Shown: positions 12,331 to 25,500 of the stretch, one piece after another
Numbering within the stretch: the first letter of the stretch is position 1
Layout: every line of letters starts with the position of its first letter
Source: Letharia columbiana
Taxonomy: Eukaryota; Ascomycota; Lecanoromycetes; Lecanorales; Parmeliaceae
Length of the DNA stretch: 64,000 nt
NCBI RefSeq assembly: GCF_014066305.1
Contig: NW_023501042.1
Coordinates: 1,062,501 to 1,126,500, forward strand
Direction of reading: 5' to 3'
Translations under genes and position numbers: made by a program
The notes under the pieces: generated by a model
Database searches by the model: none
What the model was told of the DNA's origin: nothing
What the model saw: the letters and a program-made list of their open reading frames with translations, nothing else

Positions 12331-14520
12331 AGCTAATTAAGCTATAAGATTAGATGAGAAGCTCTCATCGTCAGAGTCGCTAGTAGCTATATTCTTGTCG
12401 AATTTAGATATTCTAAGAGGTATACGCTTAGTATCGGATTTCGAAGTATGATTATTATCGGAGTCTGAGGATATTGAGGACGCTGAGGATGCTGAGGACG
12501 CTGCGGCGTCTGGAGGTTCGATTATAGTACGCTCTGATGGGGCTGATATAGCTATATCGCCTCGCCCTCGCCCTCGCCCTCGTCCTCCTCCTTATCCTCG
12601 CTTTTTAACTTGTTTAGATACTCCTTTATACTTGATGTTATTGCTCTATTAAGTCAGATACGCCTCCAACTCCACTCGCTTAAATTGCGAGGGCACCCGT
12701 TTTATAGAATTCTCAAATTCTAACTCCGCACGAGAAGGAAGCTTTTTTTAACTGCCCGTGGGTCTGCCTATTATGACTACGACAGCCGGTTTATGAATAG
12801 CAAGAAATAAATCAATTGGCTACTACAGATCCTCCACCTCGATAAAGACCTCTCATATAGAAAAGACGGCCGGCTTCTTATATCGCCAATAAGAATATAT
12901 ATCGTGAAGCTAAAGTGTTCTAGCGCCTTCTGTAATTCTCGTCTACACTCTATAAACACATAATAGTCCAAAGACTGTAATAAAACCATTAATGCATTCT
13001 TTCAGCTCCTCTTTATCGATGATCTTCTGATATTGATTCAACACTCGACGTAAGGCGAATAGTGTTATATGAGTAATAACATCGCGAAATATCTCCTTCC
13101 GAAGGTTAATTGATATAGTCTATTTTGCACTCTAAATGTCGGCGATATATGTAATACGCTGAATTAAAAGGAGCTTTGCGATATCCTTAGTCACAGTCTC
13201 AAGATCTTCTACTCGATATTAATCTATAACTATATAGAAATAAGAGAAAAGACCTCTTATCAGTTGAAAACCTAAGCTCCCTCTTTAGACCTACATTATC
13301 ACTTTCGCCTTTAGAGCTTATAATATTAAAGAAATAAGATAATTAATTAGTATAGCATCGAACGCATTTAGTCTTATATGAATCAATTTACTCCTTAACT
13401 AGATAGACGTAAATTGTAATATTATTGCGGTTATAAACCTCCTAAATAAACTTTCACTCAGCCTTAAAAGTAGTTATAGTGGTTGCGTATATAACTCGAA
13501 ATTAGTGGGCGTAGAATTTATTCTAATCTTTCTTAATGTAGAAAAATAGCTTGCATTTAACGATTATATTTCTATTGATATATTAGATATAAAGTATATA
13601 TATAGAGTCTGGATAGACCTTATTGTAAGTATTGATTAGAGACTTCTAGCGGTCGATGATGTTAATAAGAGGGTCTCGAATATCCAGTTTAATATATATA
13701 TCTCGATACTGCTATAGCGTTTATAGGTAGTTCTTATCTTTCTTCGTAGCTAGAAAGTAGAAGGTTATATAGAAAGAACTATTTAGCGCGGTAATACCCG
13801 TGATGATAAGTAAAGGTAGCTTATATCGATTTATCTTGTACGTGGCGTTTATAATAAGCATCTCTTAATTCTCTTTTAGTATCTTATAATAGAATGTTCG
13901 CGAAAAGAAGAGGTGTGTAACTCGATCCCTCGAGTCCTTTAGGAAATGAATGTATTATTTGTCTGATGTATATAGTTATTTAAGTAGAGCTTATATTGGT
14001 GTAAGAGGTCTTAATACTCGACGGCGGACTTTCGATTTCGCGTTGTAGATATCTTTAAGCTTTCAAATCGAGTTCTTCTTATAATCTTTGTTAAGGTTGT
14101 ATAGAATATCACCTAATATAGTACGTTTGGTTGACTCTCTGATAATTGTCTCTTCTATTTGATTGGTTAAGGTAGTATTTCGGTATACTATATAGACTAC
14201 TTATTTGCTAGGGTTATGATTGTGGGACTCCTCTTTGATTCTTAAGCGTCACGTATTCTTCTTCTTGTCGAGCTTTAGGATATACTCGAACAGGCAATTA
14301 TTGAGACGTGAGGTCCCATGCTTTCTCTTCTGTCTAATTGATTTATGAATCTTGTCTTCACGGGTGCAGCGTAGCCAGACTTTGTTCGTTTTATTTATTC
14401 TATTCTTATTCGAGCGTTTCTTAATAATAGCGTAGCCTTGCTTAAGGGCGTATTCTTGGATAAGTAAGATAAGAAGAGTATTAGTGGGCGTAGTAAGGTC
14501 TGACGGTGGCGGAATTAGAT
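12330..14520 (-). pseudogene. MULE transposase relic (FAR1-like + MULE DDE)
   Basis: Reading the minus strand from about 14500: a FAR1/WRKY-GCM1-type DNA-binding region (EYALKQGYAIIKKRSNKN ... WLRCTRE ... HKSIRQKRKHGTSR ... EESHNHNP), then the MULE transposase core near 13870-13600 (ATYKINRYKLPLLIITGI ... YRDIYIKLDIRDP ... IIDR). The C-terminal part (12330-12600) is a GR-rich run followed by an Asp/Ser-rich acidic tail. The expected first catalytic Asp before ATYK reads Asn, explained by a TG to TA change. At least two expected Trp codons (TGG) near 13720 read as stops. The small open stretch at 12777-12989 is part of this relic or a shadow of it. Family identity is firm; the protein is dead in this copy. 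Confidence 0.88.
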
Positions 14521-14747
14521 TTATGGTGGAGGGTGGAGGGTGGAGGGTGGAATGTCTTTGGTGATAGATTTGGTATTTGTAGAAATTTCAATTGCGATAA
14601 AGTGCGATGCCCTGCGGGGGAGAGTAGACACTGAGATCATTAGAGTTTCTATGAGACTTGTGTCGTGTCTCGGATTTGCGGGCAACTATGTTAGGCCGAA
14701 TAGTATTGGGAGGTATACTCGTGTTACTAGCCTATATCTATTTAGCT

Positions 14748-14816
14748 GAGGGGGGTGTACATATAGTAGAAAGAGGTGTATATGTAGCAAAAAGGGGTGT
14801 ATACGTAGTGTGACTC
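14748..14816. repeat. MULE right terminal inverted repeat
   Basis: Inverted copy of 10784-10852, followed directly by the 9-bp duplication at 14817-14825. The 69-aa open stretch at 14540-14749 next to it has no recognisable domain. Confidence 0.9.
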
Positions 14817-14825
14817 TAAATATAA
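14817..14825. repeat. MULE target-site duplication, right
   Basis: TAAATATAA, identical to 10775-10783. Confidence 0.9.
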
Positions 14826-15830
14826 TTAATTTAATATTATTTAAAATAATCTTAATATCGAGTTCTAGTCTAATATAGATTTATCTACTATTTAAATTAC
14901 GCTAAATTAATTTCTTATAACTATAAATATAAGAAAGAATTAATAATAAATAAAGATTTTAAGAATAACGAAGTCTAATTTAAATAATACTTCTTATATA
15001 TTAAATCTATCTTATAGAGATAATCTTAGTTAATATAATTAAATAAGAGATATATCTAATTAATCTATAAACTCTAATTTCTAGAATTTTAATCGACTAT
15101 AGTAGTAATCTTTAGCTTTTCCTAATTAGTAGAATTATTAAGTTTATAATTAATCTTAGAATTATTAATTAGCTTATTAAAATAACAATTTTATTTATTA
15201 AAGCTATTCTCGAAGAGATATATAATAAGTATTATTAGCTTTACTAGCTTTACTAGTATAGCGTTAGATTACTATTAATCTAAATTAATATTAATAATAA
15301 AACGCGTATAATTCTCGCTAGTCTTTTTAGTCTAGTTATACTCTATATCGACTTAAAGAAGCTTATTAGAATACTACTAGTTAGGCTTTTTAATTATAAA
15401 AGTAATAGATTTATTAAATCTTAATTAATAAAGTAAAGAAATTCGAGGATTCTTAATAGAATTTAAATTACTTAAAGGATTTTAGTAGCTTTTATAACGA
15501 CTATAATAGAGAGGATATCGAGAAATAAGAAAACGATTATTTTAGCTTTTACGAATCTTATAAAAGCATAAAATCGAAAGTTAACTTTATCGACTTATCG
15601 CTATTAAAATACTCTTATTAGCGATATTATAAGAAGTTTAAATCTAGAAATAAGTTATTTTATTATCTTAAGCAGTAATACTAAAATTATAAACTCGAAA
15701 ATAAGATTTCTAAAAAATCTATAAATTTCGAGAATAAGAATTCTAAGTATACTATCGAAGTAGATACTTATACTATAAAAGTAGTTTTCACTCTTAAAAT
15801 TATTAAGTTTACTATTTTAGTACCGCCTGA
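14826..15830 (+). pseudogene. gypsy copy 1 gag relic, C-terminal part
   Basis: Continuation of gag after the MULE. Aligns in reverse complement with 32859-33053 and 30000-30960 of gypsy copy 2, between which the larger Helitron-like element lies in that copy. The A/T boundary at 15020/15021 is the uninterrupted counterpart of that Helitron-like insertion. Confidence 0.7.
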
Positions 15831-18800
15831 ATATAGATAAAAAATCGCTTTTTATAATTTTTAGTATATTAAGATAGATACTCGCTTAAATCTAAATTCT
15901 TTCGATATAGAAGTTTATCTAGATTCTAGATATCTAATTATTCTCGAAGATTATACTTTACTAGCTTTTTTATCTAATTTCGAGAAATAAATTTAAAAGT
16001 AAATATCTTCTATATCGGTTTAAGGCTATAATAATAAAATTATTAATATTACGAAGTATATTCTTATAAATCTATATTTTCTAGAAAATTTAAAAGGTAT
16101 AGAAGAAGCTACTCTTATTAAGATATAGATAAAGATTTACTTAATAAATAACTTTAAAACTAATATATTAATTAAAATAAATATTTTTATATTATATAAG
16201 TTTCTATTAGACTATAAATTATAATCTACTATTATAAATAGTTATTAGAATATTAAGATTTCTACTTATTTTATAACGAAGCCTTATTCTTAAATTAAGT
16301 AAGTTATAAAAGTAAAATCTATATTTATATTACTACTCAACTTTATAATAAATATTTTAATTAATTATTATAATATACTCTCTAATAATTATAACTATCT
16401 ATTTAAGTTTAAATTCTCGACTTTTCTTAGAAAAGAAGATAATATCTTTATTTACGTTATGAATTTCGCTATAACTTTTATATAAATAAGAAATTCTATA
16501 AAAGTATTAGTTTTACTTTTTAGAAATATAAGGCTAGATACTATAATAGAGTATACTATAAATAAATATTATTAAGTTTCTTATAAGTTAGTAGACTTAG
16601 TAGCTTATAAGTAATATATTTTAGATTAATTAAAGATAGCTACTATTATTATAATTATAAATAATTCTATTAATATAAATTATACTACTACGATAGATTC
16701 TAATCTCGAGTATATATTTTTAAATAGCGTAATTATTTATAATAAAAATAAGGCTTATTATACTTTTAGCTCTATTATAATAAAATTTAAAGATATCTTT
16801 ATAAATTTAGAAAGTATTATAAATATTTCTAAAGAATAGTAAATATTGATTTTATTAAAGCTAGACGCTAAAGTAAAGTTATCGAAGATTTATTTTCTCG
16901 ATTATAAAGATTAAGAAGTAGTTAATATTACTTTCGATAAGTTATAATAATAAAAAAAGCTTCGCTTTTTTATATAGTTAACTTCTTATAGTTAATTTTA
17001 CTTTATAATCTAATAAGATATATTATAAGATTATAAAAAAAGGGTTATTATTAATATTCGAGAATTTAACGCTATAATAGAGAATAATAGCTATTTATTA
17101 TCTTTATAATTAGATATTATTACTTTAATAGTAGAATATATTTATATCTTTATCGTGAATAAAGTTGTATAATTCTACTAATTTAGTATAAAGCTTTTTA
17201 ATAGATATAAATTTATTATTATTAGTTACCGCGGTTAGAAAGAATCTAATATAATATTTATAAGATATAAAAGATCTTTATTATATATATAACGTTAGAT
17301 AAATACTATATTATATTTACTTTATACTTTTATTTATACTTTTATAAATAATATTATTATTTTTAATAGAACTCTTTAGAAATATAAATCTTATCTTCGA
17401 TAGCTATTTCAGCTATTATAAGAGAAATATACTTCTCTAATATTAATAAAATTCTTTCTAAGATTTTTATTCGTAATGCTATTAGAATAATGAGTTAATT
17501 TTCTTAATATATTTATATTAGAAGAGAAGATTAAGATAATTATTACACTTCGATTTTTATTAAGCCTTTATAACTTAAAAATCTTTCTCGACTTAATAAA
17601 ATAATTAAGAAACTCGATTTCTCGCTATATATAATGTGCTTAGCTATTATAGAAATATAAGATTTCTCTTATTTAAGTAATAGTAGCTAAGTCGATTACT
17701 TCTTTAAATTAATTCGAAGTAGTTATTATATCCGCTATTTCTAAGAAATAATTAATTAAACTCGCGTATAAGCGAACTTTTATAAAGCTATATTACGAAT
17801 CGACTTGAGAAGAAATCTCTATCTTTTAGAATTTGTAGAATATCTTTCGCTTATCTTTCTTTCTAATATACTTCGATCGAAAATGAAAGTTATATATAGA
17901 TATTAATGCTTTTAAAGTATAGAATTTCGCTATTATAATTTATTATATATAAGAAGAAAAGAAAGTCTTTATTTTCGCTAGAGGAGATATATAGGCTATA
18001 ATATTTCTTAGTAAATTAATTAATACTACGAAATATAACTATTAATTTATAGAATTTAAAGTCGCTATTATAATTTAAGTAGTTCGAAAGATTAGATATC
18101 TAATTAAAGTATTAGAAGTATTATTAATAGTAATTTATATCGATTACTCTACTATAGTTTAAATCGCTTAATAAACTACGCTTTCTACTTTTTTTACTAA
18201 TAAACTAAATCTTTAACTAATTTATACTTCTTAATATTTATCAAAATTTAATCTTACTATATACTATAAAACTAATAAGATAAATATTATTCTTAATATA
18301 TTATTTAGACTTTAAATAAATATAGATTTTAAAGAAAAGTAAGCGATACTAGAAAGCTTATATAATAATATTATAGAAGTTAAGTATAAGTAGATAATAT
18401 TATTTAAAGAAATTCTTATCTACTATATAACTCTAATAGAAATAAATAATAATTTTAAGAAACGCCTTATTAAGATATATAGTAAGAATTCTTAATAAAT
18501 TAAGATACTTAACTTACTTAAGTAGTCTAAGATTAATCTTTCAAAAGAGCTTCGCTTTTAAAAATATAATAATCTTATTTATAGTATTATACTTAATTAC
18601 GTCGATAAATAATAACTCTATATCTCTAAATCTATATAGTAAGAAATTTTCTAGCTAATATATAATTAGAATTTCTATATTAGTTTTTATATTATTTATA
18701 CTAGAATCTCGCTATTAGTCTATATTAAGAGCTTATTAAAGTACCTTTAAACTTATTTAAAGTATTATTCTAAATATTAACTTAATTAAATTAAGTAATA

Positions 18801-19720
18801 TTCTATTTATAGCGAGCTTAATTTAATTTCTATACCGCCGATTTTATTCTATATTATAATAATAGATTTTATTATTATATTTTCTTTCTAGAAAGATAAA
18901 AATATACTTCTTATTATAATTTATAAGTTCTTAAAGAGAAAACTTCTTATATTAGAATTTAATAAATAAACTATAATCGATTAGGCGAATATTTTACTTA
19001 TTACTTTAGTATCTTATAATTAAAGTATTTCTATTACCGTAATTAGCGATTATAATATTAAATTTATAAGTATTTTCTAAAAAACTATTTTTAAGAAGTT
19101 TGAAATTATTATAATAACTTTAACTATTTATTACCCTTAGATAGATAAATAATCGAAAAGAATAAATTAAACTATCGAGATTATTTTATAATTTCACCTC
19201 ACTATTAGCATAAATAATTAATTAAACATACTTTTATTTCTTTAAGTATATCTTAATAACTTAGTTATATTAATGGAATTTATATTAAATAAAATCGCCT
19301 ATAAATTTCGGATAAGAGATATATTAAGGTTACTTATAGACTTATCGCTAGAGAATCTTAATTAACTACGTCTTATTAAATAAGAAGAAGCTAATAATGC
19401 TATTACTTTTATTAACGCTATAATAAAAACTCGCTATAATAATAATTATAAAGTTATTAATCTTTATAAGAGATTATTAGTCTATCTAAGGCTGTATTAT
19501 AACTACTCTATTTCTAATATTAATCTTAAGCTTTTTAATTAGAGAGTCGAATTATTTAAGATATTAAAGAAAATAGAAAATCTTATTTATCAACTAGATC
19601 TCTCGGATATTATATATATTTATTCGATAATATCTATAATATAACTAGAATCGATATTAAATTAAGCTGAAGATTTTTATTATAGGAAATTATATTCGCT
19701 ATAGTTAGTAAAAGAAGAAG
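15830..19720 (+). pseudogene. gypsy copy 1 pol relic (PR-RT-RH-INT-chromo)
   Basis: Stop-riddled polyprotein. An aspartic-protease-like segment lies at about 15850-16250 (a YLDS region for the DTG/DSG site). Reverse transcriptase at about 16860-17560 carries recognisable blocks: LDAKVKLSKIYFLDYKD, KRVIINIREFNAI (the VDYRALN block) and a run into the YVDD region near 17340. An integrase part at about 18400-19400 holds the zinc-finger region and the segment matching TAYHPQTDG (YYP-IDK-SKRIN), and the C-terminal segment near 19480-19700 resembles RVELFKILKKIENLIYQLDL. Order PR-RT-INT assigns it to Ty3/gypsy. Stops fall at former Gln and Trp codons, as RIP predicts. Confidence 0.85.
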
Positions 19721-20398
19721 AGGAAAATTATATAGATTTAGACCTTGCTACTAGATTCCTACTATTTAAAATTAAGAAATTAAGTGATAGACGAGAAATG
19801 AATAGAAATATTAAGTATTTAGTATATTAAAAGAATAGTAATAAGAAGTATAATGCTTAGTATCTACTATATACTCTCTTAGAAGCGAAGGATCTTATAG
19901 TAGAATATAATATACGCATTTCTGTTAATTTTATAAGAAATTGAGAAAAGAAGTAGCTTACTATAAAAGTATCGGCTAAGAAAGTATTTACTTTATTATT
20001 TTTTAGAAAGTAAGCTATTATTAGAAAGCTAGATCGTTCGCGAAAGAAAAAGCTTATCTCTTAAGGGAAGTCTCCACTATTAGCGAGAAATTCGCTTTTA
20101 CTTTTATTATCGTCGGCCTCGCTATTAAATTCTTCTACTATCCGTTATAGTATATAACTTCTTACTTAGTAATAAGAAAGATTATTCTTACGAGATAAGA
20201 TTATTACTTAAAGAAAGAACTTTCTTTACTATAACTTTCTTTGCCTTACTATAAAAAGGGAGAAGATTTGTTCTTATTTAAAGAAAAGGGTTTTTTATTT
20301 TTAAAACTTTCTTTCTATAAAAGAAAGGCCGTTCTTTATTTAAAGAGTTTCTTTACTTATAGCGAGAATGTTACCTTTCTTTCTTTCTTATTAGTATA

Positions 20399-20586
20399 TA
20401 TTATAGATTATATTTAGATAGAAGCTATAGATAGAAGCTAGTGGCTAATAACTTAATATATTAGATATATTTAAATAACTAGATCTTATAGAGAAGAATC
20501 ATCTTTTTAATTACTTAAGAAATGTCTTTCTTAGAAAACGTCTTTCTTAGAAATGAGATTTCTAAGGATCTTACGTTACCTTAATA
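20399..20586 (+). repeat. gypsy copy 1 3' LTR
   Basis: 188-bp direct repeat of 9274-9461, with the same TATTAT start and TTAATA end. More CpA/TpG positions are changed than in the 5' LTR. Followed by the target duplication CAAAT. Confidence 0.88.
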
Positions 20587-20591
20587 CAAAT
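20587..20591. repeat. gypsy target-site duplication, right (CAAAT)
   Basis: Pairs with TAAAT at 9269-9273. The C is the unmutated state of the CpA that became TpA on the left side and in copia B. Confidence 0.85.
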
Positions 20592-21179
20592 ACTACTATT
20601 AAATAATAGTATTATATACTTATTAAAAGTTATATAGAATAAAGAAAAGAATAAATTCTTATTTAATCTAATATCTTCTTAGTTACTAAATAATCTAGCT
20701 ATAAAAGAAAATACGCCTATAATATCTTTTTTAGCTAGAAATTTTCTTTCTATAAATATAATAAATATAGATAAACTTATTTAGTTATTTAGATTTATTC
20801 TAAGACCTTTAAAGTTTATAATAACTTCTTTTAACTTCGACGTAGATACTTCTATTATTACGCCTTTATCTATCTTTATAATATAAAATAATACGCCTTT
20901 ATATTCTAATTACTCTTACTTAATCTCATAAAATCTCTCTTTAAACTCTCTTATACTTTATATTATAATTATTTAAATTATAAATATAAAATTATATAAG
21001 TTAAAAATTTATAAAGAGATTATAATAAATAATTCTTTTTATAAGTAATAAAAAGGCGATATAATTAAAGAATTCGTATCGCTAAAAGAGAATAATATCT
21101 AAACTCTTATTAATTTATCTTATAAGCGTATTATACTTTATAATAGATAGATCTATATTTTAAAACGTAGATCTAATAA

Positions 21180-22545
21180 TAAAATTATTCGCTATAAAAC
21201 TCGCTAAATAATATATAATTTCGAATAATATAAAGATTTAGATTATAATAAAATCTTCGCCTTAATAATTAAATTTATATTTTATAAGACTATCTTTATT
21301 TTAATCGCTATCGAAGATTAAAATCTAGAATAAATAGATATTAAAATCGCTTTCCTCTATAAGAATATTAAAGAGAAGATCTATATAGAATAATCTATCG
21401 ATTTTATCTTAAAAAAATATTCTTAATAAGTTTATAAGCTTAATAAGATACTCTATAGTCTAAAGTAGTTCTTATATATATAATATAATATCTTTATTAA
21501 CTATATATAAGAAATCGATTTTATTCTTATTAATATTAATTATAGTATATTTATTAATCTCGATATTAATATTATTATCGCTCTTTATATAAATAATATT
21601 TTTATTATTAATTCTTCTTAATCTAATATTTAGTAAATTAAAAATATATTTAATATTAAGTTTAAAATAATTAACTTAAATCTTTATAGCTATTATTTAA
21701 ATATAATTATAATTTATAATTATATTAATTAAATATTATATTTAAGTTAATTAATCTATATTAAATAATTTTTTAAATATTATAAAATATAAAAAGTCTA
21801 AATTATAATTTACTCTTATAAAAATTAATATATAATTATTTCTTATTAAGAATAGTTATATAATATTCGCTAAGTTATTAAAAACTTATTAATTAATTAT
21901 TAAATCTCTTATATACGCTATATTAGATATAAAGTTAAATATTATATTCACTATATCGATAATCTTATAATATTCTTTAAACTTTATTAAAGTTTATTAC
22001 GCGACTATTAAGTATATCTTTTAATATCTTAAAATAACTATTTATTAATATCTTACTTATAAAGATTCGCTTTAAGATTTAATTAATTATATTAACTTCG
22101 ATTAGACTAATAATTACAATATTTATAAATTAATCTTAAATTATATTTATAATCTAGAGAGTAAAATAATTAACTAGTTTTCTAAGCGATAAGCTATTAT
22201 TATATTATCTATTTATAAGATTAAATATATTAATTAAACTTAGATTATAAAGAAAGTTATTTAGCTTCAAGAATTATTTAATTAAATTTATCTTAATAAA
22301 TTACTTTAAATAATTATTATCTTTAATAATAATTAAAATATAATCGCTCTAATAAAGAATTCTTAATATTATAATTATATTAAATATATTAATATTTAAT
22401 ATTATTAAATACGTAATTAAATTACTAATAATAATATAAATCTTAAATATATTTTTACTAATAAATAGATAGTTAATAGACTTACTAAAGCCCTATATAG
22501 AGATAAATTTAAGCTCTTTCGAGAATTTATTAATCTAAAACCTCG
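21180..22545 (+). pseudogene. copia A reverse transcriptase / RNase H relic
   Basis: Conceptual translation starts with the copia RT signature: a YKTR..., DLDYNKIFALI-type block, then LIAIEDW-LE followed by a DIKIAFLYKNIKEKIYIE-type stretch (the VKTAFLNG region). The RNase H end is near 22190-22540, with the ALSTYKTKYI-type block and LTKALYRDKFKLFREF. Stops are frequent. The same region is present in reverse complement in copia B. Confidence 0.85.
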
Positions 22546-22574
22546 CCTATAGAATAATTATTTCTCGTATTCTA

Positions 22575-22745
22575 GCGATATACTTATTATTAAGAAAGAG
22601 TTAACTATAGCACCTTAAGGGGTAAATAGATTTATATCTTAGCGATACGCTTATTATTAAGAGTTAACTTTAATACCTTAAGAGGTAAATGAATTATCAT
22701 TAAGAAAGAGTTAACTTCAGTACCTTAAGGGGTAAATAAATTTTA
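22575..22745 (+). repeat. imperfect tandem repeat at copia A 3' end
   Basis: Three copies of a unit of about 60 bp containing AAGAGTTAACT...ACCTTAAG(R)GGTAAAT, with CTTAGCGATACGC in between. The same array appears inverted at 23450-23625 in copia B, so it is a family feature just before the 3' LTR (polypurine-tract region). Confidence 0.75.
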
Positions 22746-22808
22746 ATATTACTACTTATATAAGAGTCTACTTCTAATTAATCTCCATATCTCAAATAAT
22801 CTACTTAG

Positions 22809-23390
22809 TGTTGAAAGTAGTAGGCGAAACACTTAGTTGATTAGATCTAACTGCAGAGAGTATCACGAATATATATATCGTTAAGCCTCGGCAAACCTTT
22901 CTCGCCTCAGCTAACCTTCCAATTTAGTTAGGTAATATATTTCGATACTCTTATATACTCGAAATGCAGCTCGAATCAAATAAGTAGAAAAACGAAAAAA
23001 TATCTCCACCTCTTTACCCCCTCCATTCGAGTAAATAGCTATATCCGAACGCCGGGTGGCAAAGGTGAAGAGGGCATATGCATGGGAAAATTCCATTTAC
23101 CCCATATAAAAAATTCCATTTTTTGTCAAAAAGCGGTTTTTTGAAAATTTTATTTCCAGTTCACTTAGTGCACACCAAAGATTGATTAATTAAAGGCCGG
23201 AAGTTTATGACGTCCACAATAGGGTAGGTAATGTGAAAAGTTGAAATCTGAAAACGACTATATCACGTTCGGTTCTTGGCGTATAGTAGTAGAAATAGCT
23301 GTTTCGGTGTGGAATGGCAAGTCCGCAGAGTGCCAAGCTTGATATGGCGGCTCGGCGAACGGCCCGGATAGATTACCCGAGGTGTGGGGA
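22809..23390 (-). repeat. copia B 3' LTR, little mutated
   Basis: Read on the minus strand, this segment ends CTTTCAACA at 22809, and the related LTR copies at 29271-29410 and 29412-29980 share it. It is close to normal composition and retains many CA/TG. I could not fix its 5' boundary precisely. The comparison with 29412-29980 and 44590-44700 places it near CCGGGCCG at about 23385. The 61-aa open stretch at 22911-23096 is a chance frame in the LTR. Confidence 0.7.
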
Positions 23391-23599
23391 CCAATTAGAA
23401 GCAGGCTCCCATATAAGTAATAAGGTTGAAAGACTTAGTTCACCCGAAATCCATTCACCCCTTAAGGTGCTAAAGTCAACTCTTTCTTAATAATAATTCA
23501 TTTACCCCTTAAGGTGTTAGAGTCAACTCTTTCTTAATAATAAGCGTATCGCTAGGATACGAATTTATCTACCCCTTAAGATACTATAGTTAACTCTTT

Positions 23600-25500
23600 C
23601 TTAATAATAAGCGTATCGCTAAGATATAAGAAATAGTTATTCTATAAGCGAGGTTTTAGACTAATAAATTCTCGAAAGAGCTTAAATTTATTTCTATATA
23701 GGGTCTTAATAAGCTTATCGACTATCTATTTATTAGTAGAAATATATTTAAAATCTATATTACTATTAGTAATTTAATCGCGTATATCTAATAATATTAG
23801 ATATCGATATATTTAATATAATTATAATATTAAAAGTTCTTTACTAAAGCGATTACGTCTTAATTATTATTAAAAATAATAATTATTTAAAGCGATTTAT
23901 TAAGGCGAATTTAATTAAATAGTTTTTAAAATTAAATAGCTTTCTTTATAGTCTAAGTCTAATTAATATATTTAATTTTATAAATAAATAATATAATAAT
24001 AGTTTATCGCTTAAAAGATTAGCTAATTATTTTACTTCTTAAATTATAAATATAATTTAAAATTAATCTATAAATATTATAATTATTAATTTAATCGAAG
24101 TTAATATAATTAATTAGATCTTAAAACGAATCTTTATAAATAAAATATTAATAAATAGTTATTTTAAGATATTAGAAGATACGCTTAATAATTATATAAT
24201 AGACTTTAATAAGATTTAAAGAATATTATAAGATTATCGATATAGTAAATATAATATTTAATCTTATATCTAGTATAGCGTATATAAGAGATTTAATAAT
24301 TAATTAATAAGTTTTTAATAACTTAATAAATATTATATAATTATTCTCGACGAAAAGTAATTATATATTAGTTTTTATAGAAGTAAATTATAACTTAAAC
24401 TCTTATATTTTATAATATCTAAGAAATTATTTAATATAGACTAATTAATCTAAATATAATATTTAATTAATATAATTATAAGTTATAATTATATCTAAAT
24501 AATAGCTATAAAAATCTAAATCAATTATTTTAAACTTAATATTAAGTATATTCTTAATTTACTAAATATTAAACTAGAAAAGACTAATAATAAGAATATT
24601 ATCTATATAGAGAATAATAATAATATTAATATCGAGATTAGTAAATATATTATAATCAATATTAATAAGAATAAAATCGATTTCTCATATATAGTTAGTA
24701 AAGGTATTATATTATATACGCGAGAACTACTTTAGATTATAGAGTACCTTATTAAGCTTATAAATTTATTAAGAATACTTTTTTAAGATAAAATCGATAA
24801 GCTATTTTATATAGATCTTCTCTTTAATATTTCTATAGAGGAAAGTAATTTTAATATCTATTTATTTTAGATCTTAATCTTCGATAGTGATTAAAATAAA
24901 GATAGTCTTATAGAATATAAACTTAATTATTAAAACGAAGATTTTATTATAATCTAAGTCTTCGCGTTATTCGAAATTATATATTATCTAGCGAGCCTTA
25001 TAGCGAATAATTTTATTATTAAATTTATATTTTAAAATATAAATTTATCTATTATAAAGTGTAGTACGCCTATAAAATAGATTAATAAGAGTTTAGATAT
25101 TATTCTTTTTCAGCGATATAAATTCTTCAATTATATCGCCTTTCTATTATTTATAAAAAGAATTATTTATTATAATCTTTTTATAGATCTTTAACTTATA
25201 TAGCTCTATATTTATAACTTAAATAATTATAATATAAAGTATAAAAGAGTTTAAAGAGAGATTTCGTGGGATTAAATAAGGGTAATTAAGATATAAAGAT
25301 ATATTACTTTATATTGTAGAGGTAGATAAAGACGTAATAATAGAAGTATCTACGCCGGAGTTAAAAGAAGTTATTATAAACTTCGAAGGCCTTAAAATAA
25401 ATCTAAATAATTAAATAAGTTTATTTATATCCATTATATCTATAGAAAGAAAATTTCTAGGCAAAAAAGACATTATAGATCTAGGCGTATTTCTCTTTAT
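23600..25500 (-). pseudogene. copia B RT / RNase H relic
   Basis: Reverse complement matches copia A 20592-22560 throughout, with the same RT and RNase H blocks and with stops at many former Gln/Trp codons. RT precedes the tandem array and LTR, as expected at the 3' end of a copia element. Confidence 0.82.

Larger units (their letters stand above)
10784..14816 (-). mobile_element. Mutator-like DNA transposon (MULE), 4033 bp
   Basis: Inserted in the gag region of gypsy copy 1. It has 69-bp terminal inverted repeats (10784-10852 and 14748-14816, 63 of 69 positions matching, all six differences transitions) and a perfect 9-bp target duplication. Both the terminal structure and the 9-bp duplication are typical of Mutator-like elements. 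A degenerate transposase with FAR1-like and MULE-type domains runs on the minus strand. Base composition is much closer to normal than the host gypsy, so the element is younger or less exposed to RIP. Confidence 0.92.
9274..20586 (+). mobile_element. Ty3/gypsy retrotransposon copy 1 (interrupted by MULE)
   Basis: Complete LTR retrotransposon relic: 5' LTR 9274-9461, gag, protease, reverse transcriptase, integrase with a chromodomain-like tail, and 3' LTR 20399-20586. Both LTRs are 188 bp, and the 5-bp target duplication is intact apart from one RIP change. Removing the 4033-bp Mutator-like insertion and its extra duplication leaves about 7.27 kb, a normal length for the superfamily. Domain order PR-RT-INT (integrase last) is diagnostic of Ty3/gypsy. 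Heavily RIP-mutated in the pol half and visibly less so in the LTR and gag half. No open frame remains. Confidence 0.9.
20587..22808 (+). mobile_element. Ty1/copia element A, right part (RT-RNase H)
   Basis: Continuation of copia A after the gypsy insertion. It forms one arm of a large inverted repeat with copia B (about 23390-25614, minus strand). It ends at 22808, directly against the terminal TGTTGAAAG of copia B's LTR, so copia A has lost its own 3' LTR. Confidence 0.85.
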
